Notes: generated from the sequence alone by a model not told the origin. Shown: positions 24,100 through 36,256, counted from the first letter of the stretch. The stretch: 64,000 bases of DNA from Paramecium sonneborni (GCA_905182985.1 CAJJDN010000102.1:138125-202124); one strand, 5' to 3'. Numbers and translations are program-made.

Positions 24100-25250
24100 A
24101 TACTAAAATACTAACTATATAATTAAATATCTTCTAATTACATCTATAATTTAAAGCAAAGATTTTTTAATTTTTAAATCTATTTACTATCTCCAAAGGA
24201 GTAAGTAATTCTTAATTATTAGCGAGTCCTTCTTTGTGATTGACCCTAATTTTATATCTATCACATTTTCAATCTTGAATAATTTAGGCAATTTAAATAT
24301 TTATTAATAAAAATCATATTATCAATATTTACTATTTTATTTTTTGTTATTATAAATTTATTTTAATTAATCATTTTCATTCCAAAAAAATTCCTAATTA
24401 AATGAATATCATTTAAAGATCAATTAGTCTAAAATTCTTCGATATAAGTTATTTCTTTCCATTTTCTATCATTTTTCTAAAAAATGCTTAATTCCAATAT
24501 TTTATTCATAAATAATTAAATTAATAAATCTCGAAATATATATTTTTATTTTGATATCTTTTAAATTTTTCTATTTTTCTGATTAAATGATATTTATCAT
24601 AGTAATTTAATGTATCTTCTGTTCCTTAAATTTCCTTCTAAAGAATTTGTGATTATTTTTGCACTTAATTTTATCACTACAAATTGTTAATAATTTAAAT
24701 GAAATATTAAATTTCTAGACCCTTTGAGAAATTCTTAACAATTACTAGAACTTTTTCCACTTAACTAAAAGCAACTCTAGAATTAAACCTTGCTTTTTCG
24801 GAAATAATTTAATAAGTATACATTAAACATTTTATTTTTCAATTCTCCTTAAATAATATAAGTCTATCTAATTTAATAAATATTACGTCTATGAATTTAA
24901 ATTATTCCAGTAAATTTTAGATTTATCAATCTTCTTTCTTAGAGTAACATTAAATGCATTATCAATATCTTAAAGAAAATAAGTAATAGCAATCTATTAT
25001 TCTTACTAATAAAATCAATCTATTTCTTTAACTCAATTTTTTAATAGTAACAAAAAATTACTCAAAATACTATTATATATAAATTAATCACGAATAGGGT
25101 TTTTGCTATTTTTATTTAGAAGTATTAACTAAAGTGTTTCTTTAAATTTTTCTAATTTAACTATCCATCTCTGAGAAGTTTAGTTTTAAAATTAATCATT
25201 TTTAATCAATAAATTTAAAAGAAAAATAAATTTTAATAAGCAGCATTTGC
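24100..25250 (-). pseudogene. Probable decayed protein gene
   Basis: Minus-strand frames stay open for 60-150 codons with protein-like composition (IDNAFNVTLRKKIDKSKIYW; LPKLFKIENVIDIKLGS; DRKWKEITYIEEFQTN), but they lie in different frames. I could not join them all with 20-40 nt introns. No family recognised. It reads as a gene that has lost its frame, or one whose introns I cannot place. Bases 25251-25860 show no coding. Confidence 0.35.
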
Positions 25251-25860
25251 ATTCTTACAAAAGAACTTTCAGCAAAAAATACATTTTATACATTTTAATA
25301 TTCCTATTTTGATTAGGACAGATTTAAGAATTATTTATTTTTATAATGATTTGAAATAGTTTTTAAAGATTTTTTTTTGTATCTATTTTATTTAAGAAAA
25401 TGAAATTAAAAAAGAAGGAACTTTATTTAAAATATCTTATCTTATAATTATATTTGAAATTAATTTTTTTTCCTATTACTCAATAGTGATCAATTTGTGA
25501 TTAATCAAATTTGCATAACACAGAATAGTTTTAAATTATCTTATTATCGAATTAAGATAATGATAATTATTAAAAAAATGAATGAAATATTATTATGGAA
25601 ATATTAATTAGTACATTATTATTTATGAAATTAAAATTTATCTCTATATAAAAATGAATTATTAGTTAAATTCCATAATTAAAGAGTTGGTTCTGGTTAA
25701 GAATTATAAGTAAAATGAATAAATAAATTATAAATTAATTTATTAATAAGAGTATTGGGAATAAAAATAATGTTAATAGAAAAATATTATAAAAGTTTGA
25801 AATATCAATGTATTATTTAAGAAAATAAATAATGGATTAATAAATATAAATAAATTAAGA

Positions 25861-27675
25861 ATGTTAAAAAAAGAATTTGAGAAACATTTAAAGGAGATAA
25901 GAGAGGAAGTAAATTAATTGATACCAAAGTATCTTGATGAAGGAATACTAATAAACTAAGTGAGTTGCATGAAATATTTAATAGATAAATAGTAAAGTAA
26001 AAATTGAATTAGCAGAGGAATTCAATATTCAATAGGATTTTGATTAGAATTTTAAATCAATATTTTTAGAATTTATTTTTAATCTTCAGAAACAGATGAT
26101 GATTTAAGAAAAAATATAGAATTCTCCTAAAACAATTAATGATTTATTTTTATGTAGCTTTTTTAATTTAGATGACATTCCAAAGATAAAGAGACACTCT
26201 ATCTTAAAGAAATTATTAGATCATATAAATTAGCGCATAAATCACTTCTTTTAACACCAACAATCAACAATATAGTTTTTAATTGCTTAACAAAAATTAA
26301 TTGATTCTTAGAGTACACGATCATCTCCAATAGTGATTGATATAGAAATTGATTCAAATAAAAATATAGCAGATGAATAATAATAATTGAATGATTAAAA
26401 ATAAGAATTAGAATTGTTTAATTTAGCCTAGTATTAAAATCCAACTGAGGAATAATTAAATTGTCCATATTGTGTCTGTAAAAAGAGTAATCAGATAGTT
26501 TTGAATCAATTAGCTTTAAGATGTGCAATTTGTAAGAATTACTTCCATATTTCATGTTTAAGAATTGAGAAACAAAAAAAAGTATTTGTATGTCCAGAAT
26601 GTATATTAATTGGAATGGATCCATTACATGAATTATAAGAATCAATTTTAGATCCTGTGATATTTTAATCATTAGAAGGGAGAGTGAATTAATTTACATA
26701 GAAATTTTAAATGAAAAAAGGATTACCATCAGAACATTTAGTAGAATTAAGATCAATTAAAATTGATGGATAATTTGAAGATATTTCTTGGCCTGATTTT
26801 GGTGATCTTTAATTAAATGGGAAAAAGATTCAAGATTTCAAACCTTTAGCAAACAATAGCAGTTTGAAAAAAAGAAAAGATGAAAAATTAATACTTAATA
26901 CTGAATTAGGTTAAAGTAATTTGCTAACAATTAGAGAATAGAATGGAAATCAAGATTTATAAGCTTATAGAATAAATTAAGGAATTCCATATATGTTGGG
27001 AATATTCGAAGTAAGGATATATAAATTGAGTGAATTCATAAAAAAAGTAAAAATGGATTAAAGTTGTTTGATAGGAATTGAATAAAGTAAGAAATTAATT
27101 TAATTATCTATTTTATAAAATTAATTTGATGAGGTAACAATGGAGAGTATAAAGGTTAGTTTAGATTGTGTTTATGATCTAACTTTATTATAAACACCAG
27201 CAAGAGGCAATATTTGTGAACATATTTAATGTTTTTCATTAGAAAATTTAGTAACAATGATGAAGAATGTTAGTCCTAGAAAATGGAAATGTCCAATATG
27301 TAAATAAATGATTCTTGGATTATAAATAGATGCATATTAAATGTGTATTCTAACAATAATCAAATAGTACAACCTGAAGATTAATGAAGTTTCATTTAAT
27401 TAGTTTGTAAACAGAGTACTTAATTCTTTTAGGGTGAAGTAGAAGATCCTAAATTGAGATTATTATTGAAATAACAATAATCCACACTTCCAGATTATAC
27501 TCGTAATAATAATAATAGGATTATTCAATTAGAATAGATTTCTTAGCGTATTTTGAAAATCCCCAATTAAGTTGTTGTAGAATTTAAAAAATCTAAAACA
27601 CCTCCTCCTCTACCTGAACCAAAAGTAAGAAAAAAAATAACTAATTTATTTTATGATGCTATTCTCATTGATTGA
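25861..27675 (+). CDS. SIZ1/PIAS-type SUMO E3 ligase (PHD, PINIT, SP-RING)
   Basis: Introns at 25960-25984 and 27407-27432 give 587 residues. At about 190-240 lies a PHD-like finger (CPYCVCKK, LRCAICKNYFHISCL, VCPEC). At about 300 a PINIT-like stretch begins (PDFGDLQLNGKKIQDFKPL). At about 435-485 the SP-RING reads TPARGNICEHIQCF...KWKCPICKQM, with the Cys/His ligands of PIAS and Siz proteins. Such ligases transfer SUMO from Ubc9 to nuclear targets. The order PHD-PINIT-SP-RING is that of plant and protist SIZ1. The N-terminal region may hold a SAP-like helix pair, but I see no clear signature. Confidence 0.88.
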
Positions 27676-27692
27676 TTGATTATGTAATATAA

Positions 27693-28006
27693 TCATAAAT
27701 TATCCTTTCTCTTTTAAATCTCAATCTCATAATGATGTTGTTCTTCATCTCCATCCAAACCATAATCAATCTTTTTTTTATGACAAACATAAAAATTATA
27801 TATAAAATAGCCTAAACCACACAACAATATCACTACAACTCCATATACTAAGCTTTTACTAGGTCCTATTTTTATTATCTTATTATTCAAAAACCTTCTT
27901 CTTCTTATTCAGGATTTCCTCCAGAATTATCACTGTTACTTTTTTAAGTGTCTGTTTAGGTAAGAGCAATCGATAATGCTAAAAACAATATATATTAATT
28001 CTTCAT
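27693..28006 (-). CDS. Small single-pass membrane protein
   Basis: With a 29-nt intron at 27866-27894 it is 94 residues: a signal peptide (MKNQYILFLALSIALTQTD), a short acidic luminal segment, one membrane helix (LVYGVVVILLCGLGYFIY), a basic stop-transfer CHKKK and an acidic tail. Type I topology is inferred. No family known. Its ATG (28004-28006) overlaps the TGA of the upstream gene by two bases. It converges on the SUMO ligase gene with 17 bp between stops. Confidence 0.6.
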
Positions 28007-28533
28007 TTATAAATTAAAGTAATATATTCCATATTTACATTTTACAAACTCCATCCTCCTTCACTAACACTAATTTTTTACACATTTTCATTTCCTTTAA
28101 TTCTTTCCTCTTTTGTAAATGGAACAATAAATTATGTTGATTCAACGAACAATGTTGCTATTAACATAAAAAATAATTTTTATACATTATTTCTTAAACA
28201 ATTCTTTCAATTTAGGATCCTTTACCTTTATTGATTCCATAAAACCTAATACTCCAACATCAAAAAAATTTTGATATTTTTTTTTACCAAATAATTTATC
28301 AAATTCTTCAAAGATTGGTATAATTTTTACTTTTAATTTTGAAAATGCTAAAATTAAAGGTAATAAATACTTTATAAAGGATCTTATTGTATTTCCACTA
28401 TCATATTATCTTTGGTAATAACTTATTTAATTGATGTATCTGTAGTATTAGCTTCAGAGATATTATTTTCTTCTAATTTATCTTGTAATTATTATTCATC
28501 TTTTTCTTATTATTATAATTATTTTTCTTTTTC

Positions 28534-28593
<60 letters not shown>

Positions 28594-29665
28594 TTCATTT
28601 TCTTCATCTTTTTCATCAATTTTTTCTAAACCATCTTATTGTTATTGTTAATTTTTTGATTTTGATTTATTATCTTATCTTTCTAAATATTCATCAACAT
28701 GAATATGATAGTCAGTACCATTATCAAATTTTTAGATGATATGTTAAATATTGAATTCTGAAACAGTCACAGCATGTGATACTTATTAAGTATTTCTAAC
28801 TTTGAATAGTTATTCATTTTCAGGTAAAACACTAGTATAGATTCCAAAGGAGATATAAGGTGATACAATGATGTCTCCCCAATATCCTCTAACTAATAAA
28901 TTATCTTTAGTTTATTTATGTTTGCCAGGTAAATAACTGGCTAATGTTCTATTAGGTGTAGGATAACTTGCATATCTGGATTCAAAAGCAATTCCAGATT
29001 ATCTCCATTCTCTATAATGAATGAAATGAATGATTGGTGCAAAATCTTTAAGATTCATTTAATAATCCCAATCAATCATATTTAGACGATGATCAAATCT
29101 GGTACCATAATGATGTCTTAATCTTTAGTCTCTTAATTTTTCAATTTTAAATTCATTATAAGAATACCAAGATCTAATAACTTCAGTCATTTCATCTCTA
29201 TCCTTGAATTTCAATTCTTTAAGATCAACAATTTAATTAAGTGCAGATGTAAATTTAGTTTCTTTTGCAATTAAATCATCTAAAAATGGAATCACTTTAT
29301 CAATATAATTAGTAGTAGATTCTCTTAAGAAAGTATTTCCGAAGACTTCTAAAAACATATCAGATCTTTCTCTATAAGTAAAATTCTTAGTATGCATGAT
29401 CAATAATAATAATAATGATCTACATAGTGTTTCCTTATATTTCTCATGAATATAGAAATTAAGCTACATAATTAGTATAATTACACCATACTTATAAATC
29501 ATTTCGATTATGATTACATAAACAAGTTTCAAGTATATGTCTAAGATCACTAACTCCACTAAGTAATATGTTGATTTGACCAGTCATTTAAGATGTGACA
29601 AGATTCAATTATGAAGAATGTCCCCAAAATTAAATGAAGCCCAAAGAGGATGTATAATCACTCAT
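28003..29665 (-). CDS. DNAAF3: Dynein axonemal assembly factor 3
   Basis: Introns at 29464-29491, 28348-28370 and 28158-28185 give 527 residues. The N-terminal domain shows GFIQFWGHSSQLNL, INILLSGVSDLRHILE and LNFYIHEKYKETLCRSLLLL. The central domain shows MIDWDYQMNLKDFAPIIHF, REWRQSGIAFESR and LVRGYWGDIIVSPYISFG, the most conserved DNAAF3/PF22 block. The C-terminal block is KVKIIPIF...FGKKKYQNFFDV. The protein helps preassemble dynein arms in the cytoplasm before import into cilia. A run of 19 consecutive TAA codons (28534-28590) encodes polyglutamine in the linker. The stop overlaps the start of the next gene. Confidence 0.92.
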
Positions 29666-29682
29666 TATAAAATTAATATAAA

Positions 29683-31135
29683 TCACAATTGTATAAATTA
29701 TTCTAACCATTATGTTACTTAATTTGTTGTTTGAATAGGGAGGATCTATTAAACAATATTATTTAATTTGGTATGAATTAATTTACCTTCTTTTGCTTCC
29801 AATTTCTAGATAATTCTAGAACTTAAAAACATATCAATTGCTAATATTTAAATTGTATTATTAATAATATGTTACATTTTTAGTATTGAATCTTCAAAGT
29901 TATTATTAATATCTTCTAAATGAGTTGTTTATGGCATAGAATCTGCTGAAACGGGATGACAATACTTTTTATTCTTTTATATTAAATTGCTTGCTTAATT
30001 AGCTAATTATTAGAATCCAAACAAGGATTAATCATCTCTTAAATATTAATCATAATAATCTTATAATTTAGTTAATTAAGGATTCATCAATCTTTAAATT
30101 CTTCTCTAAAAAATAATAAAATTAAATAAATACTTCAGTGATGGCTCCAATTTCTGAAACAGCAATGGCTAAATAATCTAGAAGTAATAATTCAGTTTCA
30201 TTATTATTAAGTTAATTATAGATGATATCTTGAATATGATTAGAATTAGTTTGATATAGGAATTGATAAGCTCTTTATCCAATTTGTTAGGATTAGATTG
30301 TATTGATAATAAATTTAATAGAATCTAAAGATGCACCAATAACTTAAGGTATACATCTAGTAGAATAAGCATCTTAAAGTATGTTATGAGTAATAGTTTT
30401 AAGACTTAAATTTAAATCAGACTCTTCATCATTAAGAGTCAATAGATTATATAATTCTTGGGCAACTTCAATCTATCCTTGATGCTATTTAACTTCATTT
30501 ACTAATTATGTGAAAGCACAAATAACACCATTTGTAGCTTCAAAGGAAATAGAAGTCGTAATAAATGCCATTTTAATACATTTAAAACTTCTATAAGTAT
30601 TATATAAAAGTGTAGCAAACGATAAAGATTTTGTAAATGTAATTATTATCGCATCATATTCACTAATATTTTTAAGAGTTGATAAGATTGCCCAATTAAG
30701 ACTTGCATCATAATATTAGGTATTAAAATTTATAGATGGTAATTATAAATGAGTTTTATTATTAAAATGTTATTATAATTATTTTAAGGTATTTAAACTC
30801 ACTCCACTACAGTTGACTAAATTATTGATAAGAATGAATAATGTAATTTTACATAAATCTTCATTTACAAATTAAGGAGGGTCAGAAGGTATACATTAGA
30901 ATAATTCTTACAATTATTGAGTTTCATAATTCTAAAGATCCTTTATAGGATTAGGCATTTTGAATCCAAGTAGTGTGTTGAAGCCATAAATTTGTTGTTT
31001 AGTATTTTTTATAAATGTTTAAAAGGATTCTCTACATTCTTCAACTTTAATCTCTTCAAATTGTATTTATGTATCATTTTAAAGAATGTCACTGACAAGT
31101 TAGAGACTGTAATTTTGAGGAAGCTAAATAATCAT
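29683..31135 (-). CDS. Histidine/phenylalanine ammonia-lyase-like protein lacking the Ala-Ser-Gly motif
   Basis: With one 28-nt intron (30106-30133) it is 474 residues, close to bacterial HAL. Family landmarks: IYGFNTLLGFKM (YGINTGFG), QDAYSTRCIPQVIGA (QDPYSLRCQPQVMGA), IAVSEIGAITERRIQRLM, and NKKYCHPVSADSMPQ followed by THLEDINNN (ENKALSHPxSVDSLP, EDHVSM). The fold is therefore the MIO-dependent lyase fold. The segment that should hold the self-cyclising Ala-Ser-Gly reads YYDASLNWAIL, and the LLNGT block is not evident, so the prosthetic group probably cannot form. Likely a non-enzymatic or repurposed member. Its ATG is shared with no other frame. Confidence 0.75.
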
Positions 31136-31309
31136 ATTAATTAATTAATAAATATTATTTTTTATGAATATTAATAGTATTGATGTTTAATTATTATTAT
31201 CTAATCAATATTACATAATTAAAATATAATTACTATACTTATTTTAAAAAGTTACTACAATTTCCTTTTGAACATTTCTTAACGATTCCTCTAAAAGATC
31301 ACTCATTTA

Positions 31310-31650
31310 AAATCTTGAATATCAGATTATATTGGATTCTGAATTCATTTTTCATCATTATATTTACTAACTTTTTCAATCAATCAACTCTTTAACATTC
31401 TTAGATTTTTTCTTACTGCCATTGCTACTGTACGTAAATAAATTCCCATGAGAGTTTTCCCATCTAAAATTTTCTGGTTTACCAATATCAATCTATCTTC
31501 ACTTCTTATCTAAACATTGTTCAACTATAATCTCAATCATATCTATAATAATTTAACATATATAAAATATTGAATTCTCCTACATTAAAATCTAATAATG
31601 TCATCTCAATTCTAACTAATCAATATCATTTAATTTAGTAAATTACCAAC
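31310..31650 (-). pseudogene. Fragmented minus-strand coding traces
   Basis: Short protein-like frames occur here, including IDIGKPENFRWENSHGN, which loosely recalls a CRIB motif, but TGA codons break them and I found no intron set that joins them. Either a decayed gene or unresolved exons. An ATG at 31306 opens MSDLLEESLRNVQKE, which then meets a TGA. Confidence 0.25.
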
Positions 31651-31687
31651 CTTTAAACAATATCATCAACTAATTTACAATAATGTA

Positions 31688-31975
31688 TCACAAATTGAAT
31701 ATCCAAATAGAATTAAATACAAAATATTTATCAATAATATAATCAACTAAATTACTTATTATTATCAAAAAACATAAATAATTATTTTTGGGCTTTAGAT
31801 AATCTAGTAAAGATTTATTAAAAGCTAACTCAGCAGCCTTTTCTAAAAGAAATTCAATAAAGTGAAGTTTCTTATATATAATAATTTCACTTTTATTAAA
31901 AGCCAATTCATACTTTAGTAATTAACTTTATGAATATGAGCTAATATACTCTATGAATAATTTAAAATTTAACAT
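31688..31975 (-). CDS. Hypothetical 95-residue protein
   Basis: Starts MLNFKLFIEYISSYSQ and contains a repeated ELAFNKS (residues near 25 and 53) around IYKKLHFIEFLLEKAA, ending in a hydrophobic stretch. No family recognised; it may be one exon of a longer, decayed gene. Confidence 0.35.
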
Positions 31976-32188
31976 TACTTAGATGATTTATAACTCATAT
32001 TTCTATGAATAATTAATGTGAATTTTTTACAGTTATTGAATAATCATATATTATAATATTGAATCATAATGATGAGAATGAATCTTCGAAATGATTAGTA
32101 TGATTTAAAGACATCTAAAATATACTATTTGATTAGGTGTTTTTGAATAATGAAATTTGTAAAAACTAGTAATATTTTAATTTAAAAT

Positions 32189-33568
32189 ATGAGAAGATGT
32201 TTATTAAAATATCAGCCTCATAATAAGAGTTTTATTTGGTCAGAGATGGATTTCTAATTAAAAAGATATATAAATAGAATTAGTGATATGTTTAAAGACC
32301 TTCAATGTTAATTGCATGATCATGATTCAATTATAGCACTTTGTATAGATTAAAATTGTGAAGAGTATTAACATATATTATGGTAATTGAATTGAGTAGC
32401 TAGTTTAAAATGTATAATAAATGATCATCAACATGAATCTTAGAATATTTTAGTGATCCAAGAGGTAGTGAATAAAAGAGAGAAACTATTCAGATTGATT
32501 TAATATCTTTAAAATAAGGATAACATATATCGTTAGACAAATTTAAGTAATTAAATATATAATTTAGATGAGTATAATTGGTTATAAGATTGTATATTAT
32601 ATGGTAAATAGAATGAATACCCTTGTTTAACATTTGACAATGTCTTTTAGACAGTTTAGGATACATTTTTAGCAAATATAGATGATCTTAAATCATAAGT
32701 AGAAAAGAGTGTTTGTTCATTAAAAAGCAATTCTGAGAAATACAAGAAGATTTAGTAATTCAAATAAAAAATGGAGGATTTAATAAAGACTACACATTCT
32801 TAAATATATTTGAATTTTCAATCAATTATGCAAGAGGAAAGTAATGAATAGAGATCAACAGATGGTAAATCAATACCTTAAGCAGTCACATTGAATTTAT
32901 CATAAATAGACTAATCATAAATAGATTAATTAGGAGACACAAAATAATTATTAATCATGGATAAAGATAGTTTTGATAATTTGGAAAATACTCAATATAT
33001 ATAATCAATTCAAAGTAATTTAACTAATACATCTATTTATGGATTGGATGATACAAATATCAGTCCATTATTGCCGACATTATAATTTATAGATAAAACA
33101 ACAAAAAGAAGTTTATTAGGCAAAGCTAGAGTTAAATTTGAAGAAGGTGGTAAAATAATCTCAATGTAAAAGAATACAATTATTGTATCTAAAGAATTAT
33201 ATTCTAAAGATAATATAGAAATACGAATAAGAATTCTTTCCTTTCTTTCAGGTTGTCTACATTTTGGATATGTTGAATAAACTACATGTGAATTAACTAA
33301 AAATATTGATAATGTTGGAAATTGGGCTTGTTTACATAATTAATGTAATGATTATCCTAAATTGGGAAAGATCTAAGATTTTTGTTTATATATTGACAGT
33401 ATTGTAGGATTAAATCTAAATTTTGTAGAAGACATTGTTAGTCTAAGATTGTTTACAAGAGATGGAATTATAATTTTATATTAGAAAAAAGGATCTTTAA
33501 TGAAATAAAAATAATATGTCTATATTTCATGTTTAGAAGGAAATGCAAAATTTGAAGTTTTAAATTGA
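32189..33568 (+). CDS. B-box-like zinc-finger and coiled-coil protein
   Basis: A 21-nt intron at 32383-32403 gives 452 residues. Residues about 55-85 (LCIDQNCEEYQHILCLKC, then NDHQHES) fit a B-box-type Cys/His zinc site, split by the intron between ILC and LKC. A coiled coil follows (LKSQVEKSVCSLKSNSEKYK). The C-terminal 150 residues (RSLLGKARVKFEEGGKIISM, LSFLSGCLHFGYVE) look like a beta-rich domain related to SPRY-type folds, but the match is weak. The layout recalls TRIM proteins without a RING. Function unknown. Confidence 0.62.
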
Positions 33569-33583
33569 ATTATTAATTAACAA

Positions 33584-33989
33584 TCATTATTACACTTTTA
33601 TTTAATTCTGTATTTTTAACATTTGACTGCTAATTAAACTGATCCATTATTATTATTATTACTCATTTTGGACAACTAAATAAAAAATGGAGTCATGAGT
33701 TTAGATTCTCTACTATTTTTTGTGATTTTTACAATAGAATTCATATTCTGTAATTCATGTTCTTCTGGTTATTTTATTGATACTATTTAATGTAAATCAA
33801 TCACTTCTGTTGGATTAATGTATTACTCTTACTTCTTAAAAGTATAAACACTGAAATTGGTTAATACAACCCATCGTCTAATAAATTTCATTTTAAACAT
33901 TACTTGTGCCATTTCTTTAAAAATCTTGATTATTTATCCATCCAACCTTCTTTTACAATATTTTTCAAGTCTTCGAATTCATATTTCAT
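33584..33989 (-). CDS. Single PH-domain protein
   Basis: Introns at 33878-33903 and 33713-33732 (only 20 nt) give 119 residues, almost wholly one pleckstrin-homology domain: VKEGWMDKQSRFLKKWHKRW, VVLTNFSVYTFKK, a middle strand FYLVVQNEQ and the closing helix QQQWISLISSQM with the invariant Trp. PH domains bind phosphoinositides or proteins and recruit to membranes. The 20-nt intron is needed to reach the Trp helix. The stop is 15 bp from the convergent stop at 33568. Confidence 0.8.
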
Positions 33990-34553
33990 ATTTTACTATT
34001 AATTCATATTACACAATTTATTTATTATTAAAATAAGCATATACTTCTTTTTTATAAATTATAGACATTCTAAAAATCATAAATAACTATTAATAAATGA
34101 ATATAGTTCTTATCATTTATTATTTTATGAAAATTTTATTTACAATTTCAAATTTCTTTTATAACTCAACTCATGGCATTTTTTTTAATCGAAAATTATT
34201 TGGTTAAAATAGAAAATCATCGATATAAAAATGAAATTTATGTCAAAATTACAGTGATAAAATTTAATTAAAATATTTGTAATAATTATTTATTAGAATA
34301 TCATTTTTATGATGATTTTTTAATACATTTCAATAGATTTGATAAAAAAATATGATAATTGATAATTTGTTCTAAGATAATTTAATTGATAAAATGATAA
34401 AAAAATAATTAAATTTTGTAAGTTCTATTATAACAATAGCACTGATCTTAATAAATTGATAAATTTCAAAAGAAATTAGTAATGTTATTTAAATTTATAT
34501 CTCTTAATTTCATTAGTAATGAAGAATTTACGTTCTTTTACTATATATGTAAT
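33990..34553. other. AT-rich intergenic stretch
   Basis: No supportable frame or RNA gene. From 34106 on, the sequence recurs at 35182. Confidence 0.45.
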
Positions 34554-36256
34554 ATGAGAAAGAAATTTTTAGATAAAGTTTTTCTTATAATAGTTTCTTC
34601 AACTGGTATTAGTTTAGCTATTAATGAATAATTTGCTAAAGAAGGAGCTACAGCAATTATAAGATCAAAAATTAGAAATTTTGTAGGAAATGCTTAAGGA
34701 TATGTTTGTTGGAAAGAAGTATAGATTATAATTATTATTTAAGGAGACTTAAGATTCCAATATAATTATAGTAAATAAATATTATTAATTTAGATGTATT
34801 CTAAAAAGCTAACTAAAAAATGATTTTTCAATCAATTATATCATATCTTCGATTGATGGATATAAAGCAGAAATAGTTTTAGGAATGTATAGTGTAACTA
34901 AAACTGCCTTATTAGGATTAACTAAATTTTTAAGTAAAGACTTAGCTCCTATCAGAGTTAACTGTTGTGCTCCTGTATTTAATGACTATATTAATATTTT
35001 GAATATTCTTATTTTTCTAAATTTTTAATACTCCTAAAAAGTATCTAAATTCTCACAATTCATTATGTATTATAACAATTAACGTTAAATATTATCAATA
35101 TTTTCTGGAATCAAATTATCGATTATTAGTACTATTAATCATTTATTATTTATTGATTCTATAATATATATATAATTTATNGTTCTTATCATTTATTATT
35201 TTATGAAAATTTTATTTACAATTTCAAATTTCTTTTATAACTCAACTCATGGCATTTTTTTTAATCGAAAATTATTTGGTTAAAATAGAAAATCATCGAT
35301 ATAAAAATGAAATTTATGTCAAAATTACAGTGATAAAATTTAATTAAAATATTTGTAATAATTATTTATTAGAATATCATTTTTATGATGATTTTTTAAT
35401 ACATTTCAATAGATTTGATAAAAAAATATGATAATTGATAATTTGTTCTAAGATAATTTAATTGATAAAATGATAAAAAAATAATTAAATTTTGTAAGTT
35501 CTATTATAACAATAGCACTGATCTTAATAAATTGATAAATTTCAAAAGAAATTAGTAATGTTATTTAAATTTATATCTCTTAATTTCATTAGTAATGAAG
35601 AATTTACGTTCTTTTACTATATATGTAATATGAGAAAGAAATTTTTAGATAAAGTTTTTCTTATAATAGTTTCTTCAACTGGTATTAGTTTAGCTATTAA
35701 TGAATAATTTGCTAAAGAAGGAGCTACAGCAATTATAAGATCAAAAATTAGAAATTTTGTAGGAAATGCTTAAGGATATGTTTGTTGGAAAGAAGTATAG
35801 ATTATAATTATTATTTAAGGAGACTTAAGATTCCAATATAATTATAGTAAATAAATATTATTAATTTAGATGTATTCTAAAAAGCTAACTAAAAAATGAT
35901 TTTTCAATCAATTATATCATATCTTCGATTGATGGATATAAAGCAGAAATAGTTTTAGGAATGTATAGTGTAACTAAAACTGCCTTATTAGGATTAACTA
36001 AATTTTTAAGTAAAGACTTAGCTCCTATCAGAGTTAACTGTTGTGCTCCTGTATTTAATGACTATATTAATATTTTGAATATTCTTATTTTTCTAAATTT
36101 TTAATACTCCTAAAAAGTATCTAAATTCTCACAATTCATTATGTATTATAACAATTAACGTTAAATATTATCAATATTTTCTGGAATCAAATTATCGATT
36201 ATTAGTACTATTAATCATTTATTATTTATTGATTCTATAATATATATATAATTTAT
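34106..36256. repeat. Exact 1,075-bp direct duplication around the N at 35181 (assembly artefact)
   Basis: 34106-35180 equals 35182-36256. The whole SDR pseudogene is inside, so it appears twice. Confidence 0.85.
35630..36060 (+). pseudogene. Short-chain dehydrogenase/reductase pseudogene (copy at 34554-34984)
   Basis: From an ATG at 35630 the frame gives KVFLIIVSSTGISLAINEQF and AKEGATAI, like the SDR Rossmann start (VALITGASSGIGLAIAEQFA), but the GxxxGxG glycines are largely lost. After about 80 codons of unrelated sequence and a TGA, a different frame gives INYIISSIDGY and MYSVTKTALLGLTKFL, then SKDLAPIRVNCCAP, which is the YxxxK active site and following helix of DHRS4-type SDRs. About 50 residues of the middle are missing and the frames do not join by a plausible intron, hence pseudogene. 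Confidence 0.75.

Noticed and set aside
28412..28651. Plus-strand ORF with a long tyrosine run
   Set aside because: Antisense shadow of the polyglutamine (TAA) tract in DNAAF3.
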